Of a stretch of 64,000 bases of DNA, positions 7,831-15,442 are shown piece after piece. Position 1 is the first letter of the stretch. Each line of letters opens with the position of its first letter. Source of the stretch: Candidatus Nitrotoga arctica (lineage in GTDB: Bacteria; Pseudomonadota; Gammaproteobacteria; Burkholderiales; Gallionellaceae); assembly GCF_918378365.1 (NCBI RefSeq), contig NZ_OU912926.1, positions 2,976,001 to 3,040,000 on the forward strand, in the 5' to 3' direction. The translations under genes were made by a program, and so were the position numbers. Below the pieces are notes generated by a model that was not told the DNA's origin, ran no database searches, and saw only the letters and a list, made by a program, of their open reading frames with translations.

Positions 7831-9171
7831 ATGCCTGTAACAACTGAAACCCCCCGCGTTGAACGTGATCGACTTTTAGCACGTTGTGAAGCTCTCCTTG
7901 ATCTGGGCGAATCAGAAGATCGTTCCATGACAGCTAGTGAGCAAAATTCATATGATCGGGACACCGCTCGGGTGCGAGCCTTAAATTCACAGCTTGAAGC
8001 AGATAGTTCGAACTACCGCCCTTCTTATCTCGGACCACCTTCAAACAAAATTTCTGATGATCCAAACTTTGGCGATCATAAACCAAGAATTACCCTGATG
8101 CATTCGGGAAAATTGAAGGCTTTTAAAAACAGCGCACGGGGAGTTGAGGCAGCTCATGAATCTGGCCGGTTCTTCGCAGCTACCTTCCTGCGCCATGAGC
8201 CCAGCATGAAATGGTGCAATCGGCATGGGGTAGCCTATGACGTTATGGCTGCCCTCTCAGGCGGAACCAAAGTTTCTGGCGGGGCCCTGGTTCCGGATGT
8301 ATTGTCCAAAACAATAATCGAGCTCATGGAATCGGCAGGGCAGTTCCGCAGTAATGCTGATAATGTGCCTATGTCCTCAGACTCGCTAACAATCCCTCGT
8401 AGAGTCGGAGGCTTGGAAGCAAAATATGTTGGCGAGGGGGTAGAAGGTACTGAGTCAGACGCCTCGTGGGATAACGTGACTCTAACTGCTAAGAAGCTAA
8501 TGGTCCTGACTCGTATGAGCTCAGAAGTCTCTGAAGATGCCATCATCAACCTGAGCGACAAAATGGCACAGGAAATCAGCTATGCCTTCGCTGTAAAAGA
8601 AGACGCTGTAGGATTTACGGGCGACGGAACATCCGCAAGCGGCGGCATTGTCGGCGTACTCGTTAAGGCTCTACAGCCTGCCTACAGCAAGGCCAAAGTT
8701 GCTGCAACTTCTAGCCATGACACACTGGCAGAGATCGATGCTGATGACCTGCTGCGCCTGATGGCTGCTATCCCTCAGTATGCGAAGGCTGGATCTGCTT
8801 GGTATTGCTCTCCGACCGCTTTAGCGTTGGTCTTTAATGCAATCAAGATTGCAGCTGGCGGGAACAGTTTGGAAAACCTTGCGAATGCACCCATTCCTTC
8901 ATTCCTAGGATACCCCATAGTTTGCACCCCCGTGATGGCTGACGATGCAGGAGCCACATATAACGGCGCTGTAATGATTGCCTTCGGTAACTTACGCCAA
9001 GCGGCAACGATAGGCACAAGGCGAGATGTTAGGGTGCAGATATCTGATTCGCGATATTGGGCAGAGGATCAGATCGGAATTAAGGGCACGCTTCGTCATA
9101 GCATCAATGTGCACGACCTCGGCAGTACTGTGATTAAATCGCCATTTGCCGTGCTCACGGGCACAACTTAA
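7831..9171 (+). CDS. HK97-fold phage major capsid protein
   Basis: The product is 446 aa. Residues 1 to about 60 form a charged helical delta-like region (VERDRLLARCEALLDLGESE). The middle begins with a GGTKVSGGALVPDVL motif near residue 160, the P-domain/E-loop entry typical of HK97 gp5 proteins, followed by SLTIPRRVGGLEAKYVGEG and EISYAFAVKEDAVGFTGDGT. The C-terminal A domain ends with AFGNLRQAATIGTRRDVRVQ. The start at 7831 has AAAGGA upstream; a GTG at 7768 would add 21 residues without family support. It would build the satellite's own shell. No protease, portal, terminase or tail gene accompanies it, so packaging would need a helper phage. Family assignment is firm. Confidence 0.93.
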   Translation: MPVTTETPRVERDRLLARCEALLDLGESEDRSMTASEQNSYDRDTARVRALNSQLEADSSNYRPSYLGPPSNKISDDPNFGDHKPRITLMHSGKLKAFKNSARGVEAAHESGRFFAATFLRHEPSMKWCNRHGVAYDVMAALSGGTKVSGGALVPDVLSKTIIELMESAGQFRSNADNVPMSSDSLTIPRRVGGLEAKYVGEGVEGTESDASWDNVTLTAKKLMVLTRMSSEVSEDAIINLSDKMAQEISYAFAVKEDAVGFTGDGTSASGGIVGVLVKALQPAYSKAKVAATSSHDTLAEIDADDLLRLMAAIPQYAKAGSAWYCSPTALALVFNAIKIAAGGNSLENLANAPIPSFLGYPIVCTPVMADDAGATYNGAVMIAFGNLRQAATIGTRRDVRVQISDSRYWAEDQIGIKGTLRHSINVHDLGSTVIKSPFAVLTGTT

Positions 9172-9177
9172 ATTACA

Positions 9178-9228
9178 GAACCTCAAACCGAGGTTCTCGA
9201 TACCCAATTCGAGGAGTGGGTAAAAACC
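9178..9228 (+). other. Two hairpins right after the capsid stop codon
   Basis: GAACCTC-AAACC-GAGGTTC (9178-9196) is a perfect 7-bp hairpin. It is followed by TACCC...GGGTA (about 9201-9222), a weaker 5-bp hairpin. They lie between the capsid stop and the terminator at 9273. They may protect the 3' end of the mRNA; another role cannot be excluded. Confidence 0.35.
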
Positions 9229-9272
9229 TTCGAAAGCTTACAGTCCAACATGTCTGGGCGTGGGAAGCACTG

Positions 9273-9297
9273 ACCCGGTAGAAATGCCGGGTTTTTT
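9273..9297 (+). terminator. Intrinsic terminator of the capsid transcript
   Basis: ACCCGG at 9273-9278 pairs with CCGGGT at 9287-9292, with an 8-base loop, directly followed by a T run. It is the last feature of the rightward satellite transcript. Confidence 0.8.
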
Positions 9298-9734
9298 AAC
9301 GCGTTTAAATAAGTGATGCAGGGAGGGTGGATTAAATCTCTGTGAGCTTTCATTCAGGTACCGCGTGTTCCCTTTCTGTGCACACCCGCGAATTGAAAAC
9401 TTTTTTGGAGAGAAAATTAGGAGGAAATAAGGGAGGAGCATCGGATCTCTGGAAGGTTGTTTGACCTAGACCGCATGTCTTCCCATATGCCAGATACCGT
9501 CAGAAATACCGTTAATTGTTGTGGATGGCAAGAGAATAGAGTGAGAGGCAATCTAACAAGCCAGGAAGCCGTCATACTGGTGCTTGCAGGCTGCCAAGTA
9601 GTCATTTTGAAATCAAAAAAATCAAATTAAATCAGCAAATGGAAATGAATCAAAATGTCCTACAACGCGCTAATAGTAGGGCCTAGAGTCTATTTGATGA
9701 AAAAAAGAATCATCAAATGATTTCAAATCGAACC
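9298..9734. other. Non-coding stretch with inverted-orientation integrase arm-site-like repeats
   Basis: I see no convincing gene. At 9494-9503 and 9506-9515 are ATACCGTCAG and ATACCGTTAA, two copies 12 bases apart. They are the reverse complement of the TTGACGGTAT pair at 10321-10342, which has the same spacing. They look like arm-type binding sites of the P4-family integrase in the opposite orientation. The rest is a purine-rich run (9405-9440) and AT-rich sequence. Confidence 0.45.
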
Positions 9735-9986
9735 CTAAGCGTCTTTGCCATTGGACTCTTGATCATTTTTTGATGCGCCACGAATATTTAATCCGGCCAA
9801 ACCTATTTGCAAAGCCACCAGGGCATAAGCTTCATCATGCCAGCCCCATATTGACCATAGAGCATTACTCAAAAGAAAGACCCAAAATCCTATTTGACGT
9901 TTACGCTTCGATTGAGAAGCAACGAACCATGAGGCGCATAAGGTAACGATCATTGCTGGCCACTGAAGGAGGTTGATATATTCCAT
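9735..9986 (-). CDS. Small inner-membrane protein of unknown function
   Basis: The product is 83 aa with two or three hydrophobic segments (WPAMIVTLCASWFVA, IGFWVFLLSNALWSIWGW and ALVALQIGLAGLNI) joined by a basic loop SQSKRKRQ and ending in a hydrophilic tail. It resembles short two-to-three-helix membrane proteins widespread in proteobacteria. It lies inside the right end of the island, transcribed against the satellite genes, 34 bases downstream of the DUF1508 gene. It is probably cargo or old host sequence; no function can be given. Confidence 0.65.
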   Translation of the reverse strand: MEYINLLQWPAMIVTLCASWFVASQSKRKRQIGFWVFLLSNALWSIWGWHDEAYALVALQIGLAGLNIRGASKNDQESNGKDA

Positions 9987-10020
9987 GACAGGCTCTCAGA
10001 TCATTGTATTCCTATAGCCT

Positions 10021-10251
10021 TTACAATCGGTCTACTGATAAATCATTAATTTTTGTACTAAAATTGGTTCCCATGAGAAGGTTTATGGCATGTAAACAGT
10101 CATCCTTGTTTTTATAACTCTCACCGCTCGCAACCGTCTTATAGTTATCACCCTTTAGTCGCCAGCGCCATTCGATATCTTTTGGTTGCATAAGCCCAGG
10201 AAGACCAAGAATTCCTGATGAAGGCGGTTCGTCATAAATTTCAAAAAACAT
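10021..10251 (-). CDS. DUF1508 (YegP-like) domain protein
   Basis: The product is 76 aa and carries one DUF1508 repeat: WRWRLKGDNYKTVASGESYK followed by NKDDCLHAINLLMG, the usual W-R-W-x-L...SGExYxxKxxCxxaI pattern. Most members of this family have one or two such repeats and unknown function. The first 25 residues are not part of the domain. It is transcribed together with the small membrane protein downstream. The two genes lie between two sets of integrase arm-like repeats, so they probably travel with the island. Confidence 0.75.
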   Translation of the reverse strand: MFFEIYDEPPSSGILGLPGLMQPKDIEWRWRLKGDNYKTVASGESYKNKDDCLHAINLLMGTNFSTKINDLSVDRL

Positions 10252-10320
10252 AAAAACTCCTGAATTCTAGTTGGCTGAAATCACAAGATACACGACATAA
10301 TCTACGCTAGCAAAATACAA

Positions 10321-10342
10321 TTGACGGTATATTTGACGGTAT
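10321..10342 (+). repeat. Tandem TTGACGGTAT repeats, probable integrase arm sites
   Basis: TTGACGGTAT occurs at 10321-10330 and 10333-10342, 12 bases apart. I recall such spaced TGACGGTAT repeats near the ends of other tRNA-integrated islands with P4-family integrases. They lie about 50 bases from the candidate attR, the usual distance for arm sites. Confidence 0.55.
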
Positions 10343-10393
10343 CAATTAGGTCTATTAATTTAAGATCAAGCAACAGCAATGCATCCATGGCAT

Positions 10394-10416
10394 AGTTCGA
10401 TTGAGCCCCGGCCACC
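10394..10416 (+). other. Candidate attR: tRNA-3'-end-like sequence
   Basis: GTTCGATT, a T-loop motif, is followed after a GC-rich stretch by CCGGCCACCA, like an acceptor arm with an encoded CCA. The fragment is one base short of a standard T-arm/acceptor spacing and position 61 is not C, so it is degenerate or the target is atypical. It is followed 10 bases later by a strong terminator, as expected for the native 3' flank of a tRNA gene. The integrase at the left edge and the arm-type repeats support the call. The matching attL would lie left of the window. Confidence 0.45.
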
Positions 10417-10426
10417 AGTATTTAGA

Positions 10427-10456
10427 AGGCTTGCAGAAATGCAGGCCTTTTTCTTT
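10427..10456 (+). terminator. Strong intrinsic terminator at the island's right edge
   Basis: AGGCTTGCA pairs with TGCAGGCCT (nine pairs, one G-T wobble) around a GAAA tetraloop, followed by TTTTCTTT. It probably was the terminator of the tRNA gene used as integration target. Confidence 0.75.
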
Positions 10457-10601
10457 ATCTACAATTCAGTGGGAATTTCTACAATTCCTCGTTATTAGTT
10501 ATTTAAATCAGTTCTACAAGAAGGAAGGTTCAAGAACTTTCAGTTTTTCCTGAAAACTTTCCTGCAGAATTGCTGACAGTCCATAAGGACTAGAGCCAAC
10601 G

Positions 10602-10859
10602 TCAAAAACAGAACCACGCAAATCCAGTAATTATTTTAGAGGTTCTACTTTTCTCGCCAATTCTGTTTCTTGTATAGTCTTTAATCACTACACGCGTTTT
10701 GTGACCTAACAGTTGCTCTGTCGGTACAGTCTTGGCTCGAATATCTCTAAATTTAAAATCAACTTTTCGCTGTCTTTCTTGCCCTATCAAAACATAAAGA
10801 AGTTTATCTCTACGCTCACGACTGCGTAAATAAAAACAGGACTTAAAAAAATATTTCAA
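10602..10859 (-). pseudogene. Remnant of a second tyrosine integrase (catalytic domain fragment)
   Basis: The translated fragment contains FKFRDIRAKT, then EQLLGHKT, then VIKDYTRNRIGEKS. This matches the C-terminal end of phage-type tyrosine recombinases: the catalytic Arg in D-I-R, the LGHKT box and the nucleophile Tyr in DYTRNR. About a dozen residues between RAKT and EQLLGH are missing and the N-terminal domains are gone. The sequence differs from the P4-type integrase at the left end, so it derives from another element. Its place just outside the candidate attR suggests repeated use of this integration site. Confidence 0.65.
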
Positions 10860-11253
10860 GTGCTATAACCATGAGAGACCGCATTCATCCCTTGACGACA
10901 AAACGCCAGATGAGTTTTACTTCAACAACCTGCTTGCGCTTTTCACAGTAGCCTAAGCATTAACCGCAAGATTTCTCCTTAAGAAATAGAAAATACTGTC
11001 CAGTTACGCAGTGCCACCTCGTTACACATCGAAAGTACTTTTCAGGTATTTTTAGGATGTCTGCTTTACGTTAGAAACTCTCAACCTAACCGAAGGTGTT
11101 TATCCAAAATAAAAAGACTATTGACTGGATCATAAAAATTAACTGTCGGGCAACAACTAGCCTGACACAGAGGAATATTGGATGGAAACTTAATTTCTAG
11201 AGTCGCCTCAAGCAAGACCGATATTTCCTGAAAATCAAGCTGTAATTTTTAGG
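10860..11253. other. Gene-poor stretch between integrase remnant and ccmE
   Basis: No coding sequence, repeat or RNA could be supported. Downstream of ccmE one would expect ccmF in a complete ccm operon, but no trace of it was seen here in any frame. Confidence 0.4.
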
Positions 11254-11730
11254 CTATTTTGCAGCAGGTGCGCTAACGGAGGACGCAGCATTCACTGCAG
11301 ACTGTCCTTTAGCAGCCTGCTTCATAGCATATGCGGCTTCCGGGGCTATGTAGTTTTCATCATGCTTGGCCAACACCTCATCCGCACGGAACACGTTCCC
11401 AGCCTCCAGCTTGCCATGTACTACCACCCCTTTCCCTTCTTTGAAGAGATCGGGCAAGAAACCTTTGTACACAACCGGCATACTCTTGGCGGTATCGGTT
11501 ATGCTGAAATGCACTGTCAAACCATCGCTCTGACGCTTGACACTGTCTACAACCACTAATCCGCCCATACGAAAGCCGCGCCCCTGCGGCGCTTCTTTGT
11601 TAAGAACTTGGGTCGGGGTAAAGTACAAGCTAATATTATTCGTTAGTGCATATAGCACTAAACCTATGGCGGTACCCAAAGCAACGAGAGCAAGAATTAT
11701 ATATACAAATTTTTTCTGACGCGGTTTCAT
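11254..11730 (-). CDS. ccmE: Cytochrome c-type biogenesis protein CcmE (heme chaperone)
   Basis: The product is 158 aa. CcmE is a periplasmic heme chaperone anchored by one N-terminal helix (residues 9-28, YIILALVALGTAIGLVLYAL). It binds heme covalently through the His of the HxxxY motif, here HDENY with His123 and Tyr127, and passes it to the CcmF/H lyase. Conserved GRGFRMGGLVV and TVHFSITD precede it. A 30-residue Ala/Ser-rich tail ends the protein. It is the last visible gene of the ccmABCDE operon. No ccmF, ccmG or ccmH follows inside the window. Confidence 0.96.
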   Translation of the reverse strand: MKPRQKKFVYIILALVALGTAIGLVLYALTNNISLYFTPTQVLNKEAPQGRGFRMGGLVVVDSVKRQSDGLTVHFSITDTAKSMPVVYKGFLPDLFKEGKGVVVHGKLEAGNVFRADEVLAKHDENYIAPEAAYAMKQAAKGQSAVNAASSVSAPAAK

Positions 11731-11754
11731 GTTATTTTTCTTCCAATATCAATA

Positions 11755-11943
11755 TTATTTCAGTCCGAATGGTTTATGAATTAACACGGCTTCGATTGCT
11801 TTGAGCTTGTTTTGTAAAATTTTGTTCCATTGAGAATATGAATACTCTACGCTTGTGTTCGCATAGATAAGTATTCTTGTCCCATTCGAAGAATTTTTAA
11901 CGATCATCACACGAATTGGTGAAACGATCAGGATAGCTGACAA
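11755..11943 (-). CDS. Small ORF between ccmD and ccmE, unknown
   Basis: The product is 62 aa, from a TTG start at 11943 with AAAGGA seven bases ahead, 16 bases after the ccmD stop and 24 bases before ccmE. The sequence (SPIRVMIVKNSSNGTRILIY, then a basic helix) has no motif I can name. The P-I-R-V-M-I-V pattern faintly recalls the C-terminal part of DUF302 proteins. Its tight fit in the operon supports translation; ccm operons normally have no gene here. It could also be a spacer remnant. Confidence 0.4.
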   Translation of the reverse strand: MSAILIVSPIRVMIVKNSSNGTRILIYANTSVEYSYSQWNKILQNKLKAIEAVLIHKPFGLK

Positions 11944-11959
11944 ACCTATCCTTTAAACA

Positions 11960-12130
11960 TTACGTCATGACATCTTCTGCATTGCGCATCAAGTGTAATT
12001 GCTGCAAGACAAGCCTTTTTCTGTGGCGCACCATCAGAATTTCAATAATAAATATCAGCAGTGCCATTCCGTACGAACCCCATATATACCAAGCATAGCC
12101 GTTCATGGCAAGAAATTCACCCCAGTTCAT
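11960..12130 (-). CDS. ccmD: Heme exporter protein CcmD
   Basis: The product is 56 aa. CcmD is a tiny one-helix membrane protein that holds CcmE to the CcmABC complex and helps release holo-CcmE. The sequence MNWGEFLAMNGYAWYIWGSY is the typical aromatic N-terminus. One transmembrane helix (GMALLIFIIEILMV) and a basic cytoplasmic tail RHRKRL follow. Its ATG overlaps the ccmC stop codon (ATGA), which supports translational coupling. Confidence 0.9.
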   Translation of the reverse strand: MNWGEFLAMNGYAWYIWGSYGMALLIFIIEILMVRHRKRLVLQQLHLMRNAEDVMT

Positions 12131-12864
12131 CGCCTAAACTCCACGAGCTCAGATACCCACTGGGCCTTGCATTCACGCTCTAAAATAATACAACGCACAC
12201 GTAGTAAAGAAACCGCAACGGCATATAGCCAGACCGCCAGCATCATGGTGTACATACCCTGCTGCATCGCCACGTGCATGCTGGTACCAGTGAATTTGAC
12301 CGTAGCTCCTTGATGCAGTGTATTCCACCATTGCACTGAAAAATAGATGATAGGGACATTGACCGAGCCTATTATGGCGAGCAGCGCGCTGGCACGGTCG
12401 GCACGACGCGGATCATCAATCGAGGCATGCAACGCAATAAAACCGAGATAAAGGAATAGTAAGATGAGTTCGGAAGTCAGTCGCGCATCCCATACCCACC
12501 AAGCACCCCACATCGGCTTGCCCCACAACGCACCAGTCCATAGCGAAAGAAAAGCAAGCAGCGCGCCCGTAGGTGCCAGCGCAGAAGCCATCATGGAAGA
12601 CAGGCGCGTATTGAAAATCAGTCCAAGCGCGGCATAACCCGCCATAACCAAATAGATAAACATGGATAGGATGGAAGCAGGCACATGTATGAACATGATG
12701 CGATAAGCTTCGCTTTGCTGGATATCAGTTGGTGCCACAAAAAAACCAATATAAAGCCCCACAACAGACAGGATGGCGGCCGACCATGCAAACCAGGGCA
12801 CCATCTTGCCTGCCACCCGATAAAAGGAGCTTGGCGAGGAATATTTAAACCAATTTATAGCCAA
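12127..12864 (-). CDS. ccmC: Heme exporter protein CcmC
   Basis: The product is 245 aa with six predicted membrane helices. CcmC is the heme-handling protein that loads heme onto CcmE. The tryptophan-rich periplasmic signature WGAWWVWDARLTSELIL (about residues 118-134) is present, and the flanking heme-ligand His residues are in FIHVPAS (about 60) and SVQWWNTLHQG (about 183). The start is a TTG at 12864, which keeps the family's NWF...SP N-terminus; no ATG fits. It follows ccmB by 31 bases and overlaps ccmD by four. Confidence 0.95.
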   Translation of the reverse strand: MAINWFKYSSPSSFYRVAGKMVPWFAWSAAILSVVGLYIGFFVAPTDIQQSEAYRIMFIHVPASILSMFIYLVMAGYAALGLIFNTRLSSMMASALAPTGALLAFLSLWTGALWGKPMWGAWWVWDARLTSELILLFLYLGFIALHASIDDPRRADRASALLAIIGSVNVPIIYFSVQWWNTLHQGATVKFTGTSMHVAMQQGMYTMMLAVWLYAVAVSLLRVRCIILERECKAQWVSELVEFRR

Positions 12865-12895
12865 TATCTACTCAATTAAAAATACACAATGTGTT

Positions 12896-13579
12896 TTATT
12901 CCACCGAAATACGCAGAGCAAGGGCCGTAACCCATGGCGTGAATACCAATGCCATCACCAATAACGCGCCAAGTAACGATAAATGCGAACCTACACTTGT
13001 GCCACTTACAACGGCTTCAACTGCGCCTGCTCCAAAAATCAGCACCGGGATGCACAGCGGTAACACCAAGAGCGATACCAACGCCCCGCCACCGCGCAGC
13101 CCCAGTGTCAGCGCAGCACCGACCGCACCTATCATGCTGAGTATCGGTGTGCCAAGAAGCAGTGCAGCGATTAATACCCATAATGCCTGCGCCGACATAT
13201 CAAACTGCAAGCCCAGCACCGGAGCCATAATCACCAACGGCAAACCAGAGACTATCCAGTGTGCCAAAATCTTAGCTAGCACGAGTACCGACAACGACTG
13301 CGGTACCAGCATCATCTGCTCTAAAGTACCGTCCAGATAATCCGCAGAAAACATGCGCCCCAGTGATAACATTGAAGCCAACAAAGCCGCCACCCAAACC
13401 ACGCCGGGAGCCATTTTGCGCAGCATATCCGTTTCGGGACCCACACCTAGGGGAAACAGACTGACCACAATAACGAAAAAAATTAGTGTCGTCAGCACAT
13501 CGGCACGGCGACGCATGGCCAGCACCAAATCGCGGCGAATCACCAAGCTCAACAAACCCATCAACGACAATTTATTCAT
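12896..13579 (-). CDS. ccmB: Heme exporter protein CcmB (ABC permease)
   Basis: The product is 227 aa with six hydrophobic segments. CcmB is the membrane subunit of the CcmAB ATPase, whose ATP hydrolysis releases heme-loaded CcmE from CcmC. The N-terminus MNKLSLMGLLSLVIRRDLVL, the loop GRMFSADYLDGTLEQMM and the central ALTLGLRGGGALVSLLVLPL are typical. The ATG at 13579 overlaps the ccmA stop as ATGA; a longer reading adding five residues is less likely. Confidence 0.95.
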   Translation of the reverse strand: MNKLSLMGLLSLVIRRDLVLAMRRRADVLTTLIFFVIVVSLFPLGVGPETDMLRKMAPGVVWVAALLASMLSLGRMFSADYLDGTLEQMMLVPQSLSVLVLAKILAHWIVSGLPLVIMAPVLGLQFDMSAQALWVLIAALLLGTPILSMIGAVGAALTLGLRGGGALVSLLVLPLCIPVLIFGAGAVEAVVSGTSVGSHLSLLGALLVMALVFTPWVTALALRISVE

Positions 13580-14190
13580 GACAGCGCAAACCACCGCGTT
13601 GCAACCCCCACCACTTCTAGCGGCTGATGAGTAGTGTAGATCACCATGCCGTTATTTACTAGGTGCTCACCAATCAATTCTTGCATTAGCCCAACCGCGC
13701 CAACGTCCAGTGCAGTGAGCGGTTCATCCAGTACCCATAAAGAGGCATTGCTAAGCAACAAGCGGGCCAATGCCACACGACGACGTTGCCCTTGAGACAG
13801 CACTTTGACCGGTAAAGTTTCCCGGCCACGCAAACCCATACGACGTAAGGCCGCAATTACCTGTTTGTCATCCACTTTGCAGCCAGCCAGCCCTGCACTA
13901 ATGCGCAAGTTCTCCAGCGCATTCAATTCGTCCTTGATGGCATTCAAATGACCGAGATAAATCATCTCGGCATAAAATGCATCACCCAGTTCACGAATGT
14001 TCTGTCCGCACCACCGAATTTCGCCCGCAACAGGCATCATAAAACCGCATAAAGTACGCAGCAGGCTAGTCTTACCACTGCCGTTAGCGCCCTGCACCTG
14101 TAGCAACTCGCCAACTGACAGAGAGAAATTCAGATCAGAAAATAATAGATGATCTCCGCGACTACAAGCAAGATTGCTAATTTCCAGCAT
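13576..14190 (-). CDS. ccmA: Cytochrome c biogenesis ATP-binding export protein CcmA
   Basis: The product is 204 aa, an ABC ATPase subunit that energises release of holo-CcmE. It has Walker A GANGSGKTS (about 36-44), a signature VLSQGQRRRVALARLL and Walker B LWVLDEPLTALD. A GTG 18 codons upstream would give a longer form, but MLEISNLACSRG is the standard family start. It is the first gene of the ccm operon; the 265-base gap to mltG must contain the promoter, which I cannot place exactly. Confidence 0.95.
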   Translation of the reverse strand: MLEISNLACSRGDHLLFSDLNFSLSVGELLQVQGANGSGKTSLLRTLCGFMMPVAGEIRWCGQNIRELGDAFYAEMIYLGHLNAIKDELNALENLRISAGLAGCKVDDKQVIAALRRMGLRGRETLPVKVLSQGQRRRVALARLLLSNASLWVLDEPLTALDVGAVGLMQELIGEHLVNNGMVIYTTHQPLEVVGVATRWFALS

Positions 14191-14455
14191 TACACGGTCG
14201 GTTTCGTTCGATATAAAATAGCGCGGAATTGTATACGATTGCACCCGTGCGTGTTTGCCAAAAAGTTAAGGTGTCTACTACCGCAATATAGTGGCATTAT
14301 AAAAGTGGAATGGCTTATTGATCGGCCAGAGTATATTTGACTTGTCTGTCAGTAAAACTGCACAGTGACGGCGCCTTCCACTTCAAGCTTCTCTTATGCG
14401 TATTAATAGGCCTAGAGAAAGTTAGATTCACTGAGAAAACATATGAGCCACGCAG

Positions 14456-15442
14456 TTATTTTTGATAACGATTTACTGCGTTGTTGTGTTCATTTAATGT
14501 ATTTGAAAATTGTGAGCTGCCATTCCCGCGCGCCACGAAGTACAGAGCATCGGTGGAAGCCGGATGAAGAGTCGCCTGTATCGAAGCCAATCCTGGCAGT
14601 GCAATCGGAGTAGGTGGCATGCCTGCACGAGTATAAGTGTTGTACGACGTATCAGCCAGTAAATCGCGCTTGCGCAAATTGCCATCGAAATTCTCTCCCA
14701 ACCCATAAATTACGGTCGGATCAGTTTGCAGCAGCATACCCTTGCGCAGACGGTTGATAAATACGGCCGCTATCATGCTGCGATCACTTGCTTGCCCCGT
14801 TTCTTTTTCCACGATAGAGGCTAGAGTCAACGCCTCATAGGCCGACTTAAGAGGCAGGTCAGACGTACGTTCTTGCCAACTTTCCTGTAGATGCAATTGC
14901 ATCGTCTTATAGGCGCGCTTAAGCAAAGCGAGGTCACTTGTGCCTTTGACGAAATAATAGGTATCGGGAAAAAATAGTCCTTCGGCATACGCCTCCGCTG
15001 CGCCGATACGTCGCAGAATTTCCGCTTCGGGCAGGCTTGCGCTGTCATGCCGAATGGCCGGATTGGTATTCAATGCTGTGCGGAATTGATTGAATGTCCA
15101 ACCTTCAATTATGCTGAATTCACTCTGGGCAGCCTGCCCATCTGTCACGACAGCTAACAATTCCAACATCGTAACCGCGGTTTCCAGCTCATAGTTACCA
15201 GCCTGTATCTGTGCAGATTTACCCAGCATCCGCGCCAACCAGACAAACATCCAATCGTTGGGTAACACGCCAGCCTGTTGCATCTGCCGCGCCGCAGCCT
15301 TCAAGCTGCTGCCCTGATCAAGGGAAAACTCCAAGGGAAGCGTGGTAAAGGTCAGCGGACGAATCACATAATAGCCAATAGCACTCGCCAACAGCACTGC
15401 CAGAAGCAACACAATAACCAGCAAACGCTTAATCGTACGCAT
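14456..15442 (-). CDS. mltG: Endolytic murein transglycosylase MltG (YceG)
   Basis: The product is 328 aa. MltG is a membrane-anchored lytic transglycosylase that cuts nascent glycan strands and sets their length. It has an N-terminal helix (residues 5-27), then a LysM-like subdomain and the YceG catalytic core. ASIVEKETG holds the catalytic Glu (residue 212 or 214), followed by DPTVIYGLG and NTYTRAGMPPTPIALPG, both family hallmarks. The start overlaps the pabC stop by 14 bases; pabC-mltG pairing is common in proteobacteria. Confidence 0.96.
   Translation of the reverse strand: MRTIKRLLVIVLLLAVLLASAIGYYVIRPLTFTTLPLEFSLDQGSSLKAAARQMQQAGVLPNDWMFVWLARMLGKSAQIQAGNYELETAVTMLELLAVVTDGQAAQSEFSIIEGWTFNQFRTALNTNPAIRHDSASLPEAEILRRIGAAEAYAEGLFFPDTYYFVKGTSDLALLKRAYKTMQLHLQESWQERTSDLPLKSAYEALTLASIVEKETGQASDRSMIAAVFINRLRKGMLLQTDPTVIYGLGENFDGNLRKRDLLADTSYNTYTRAGMPPTPIALPGLASIQATLHPASTDALYFVARGNGSSQFSNTLNEHNNAVNRYQK

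Noticed and set aside
10394-10416. A complete tRNA gene at the island's right edge
   Set aside because: Only a T-loop and acceptor-like 3' end are present; no anticodon or D arm upstream.
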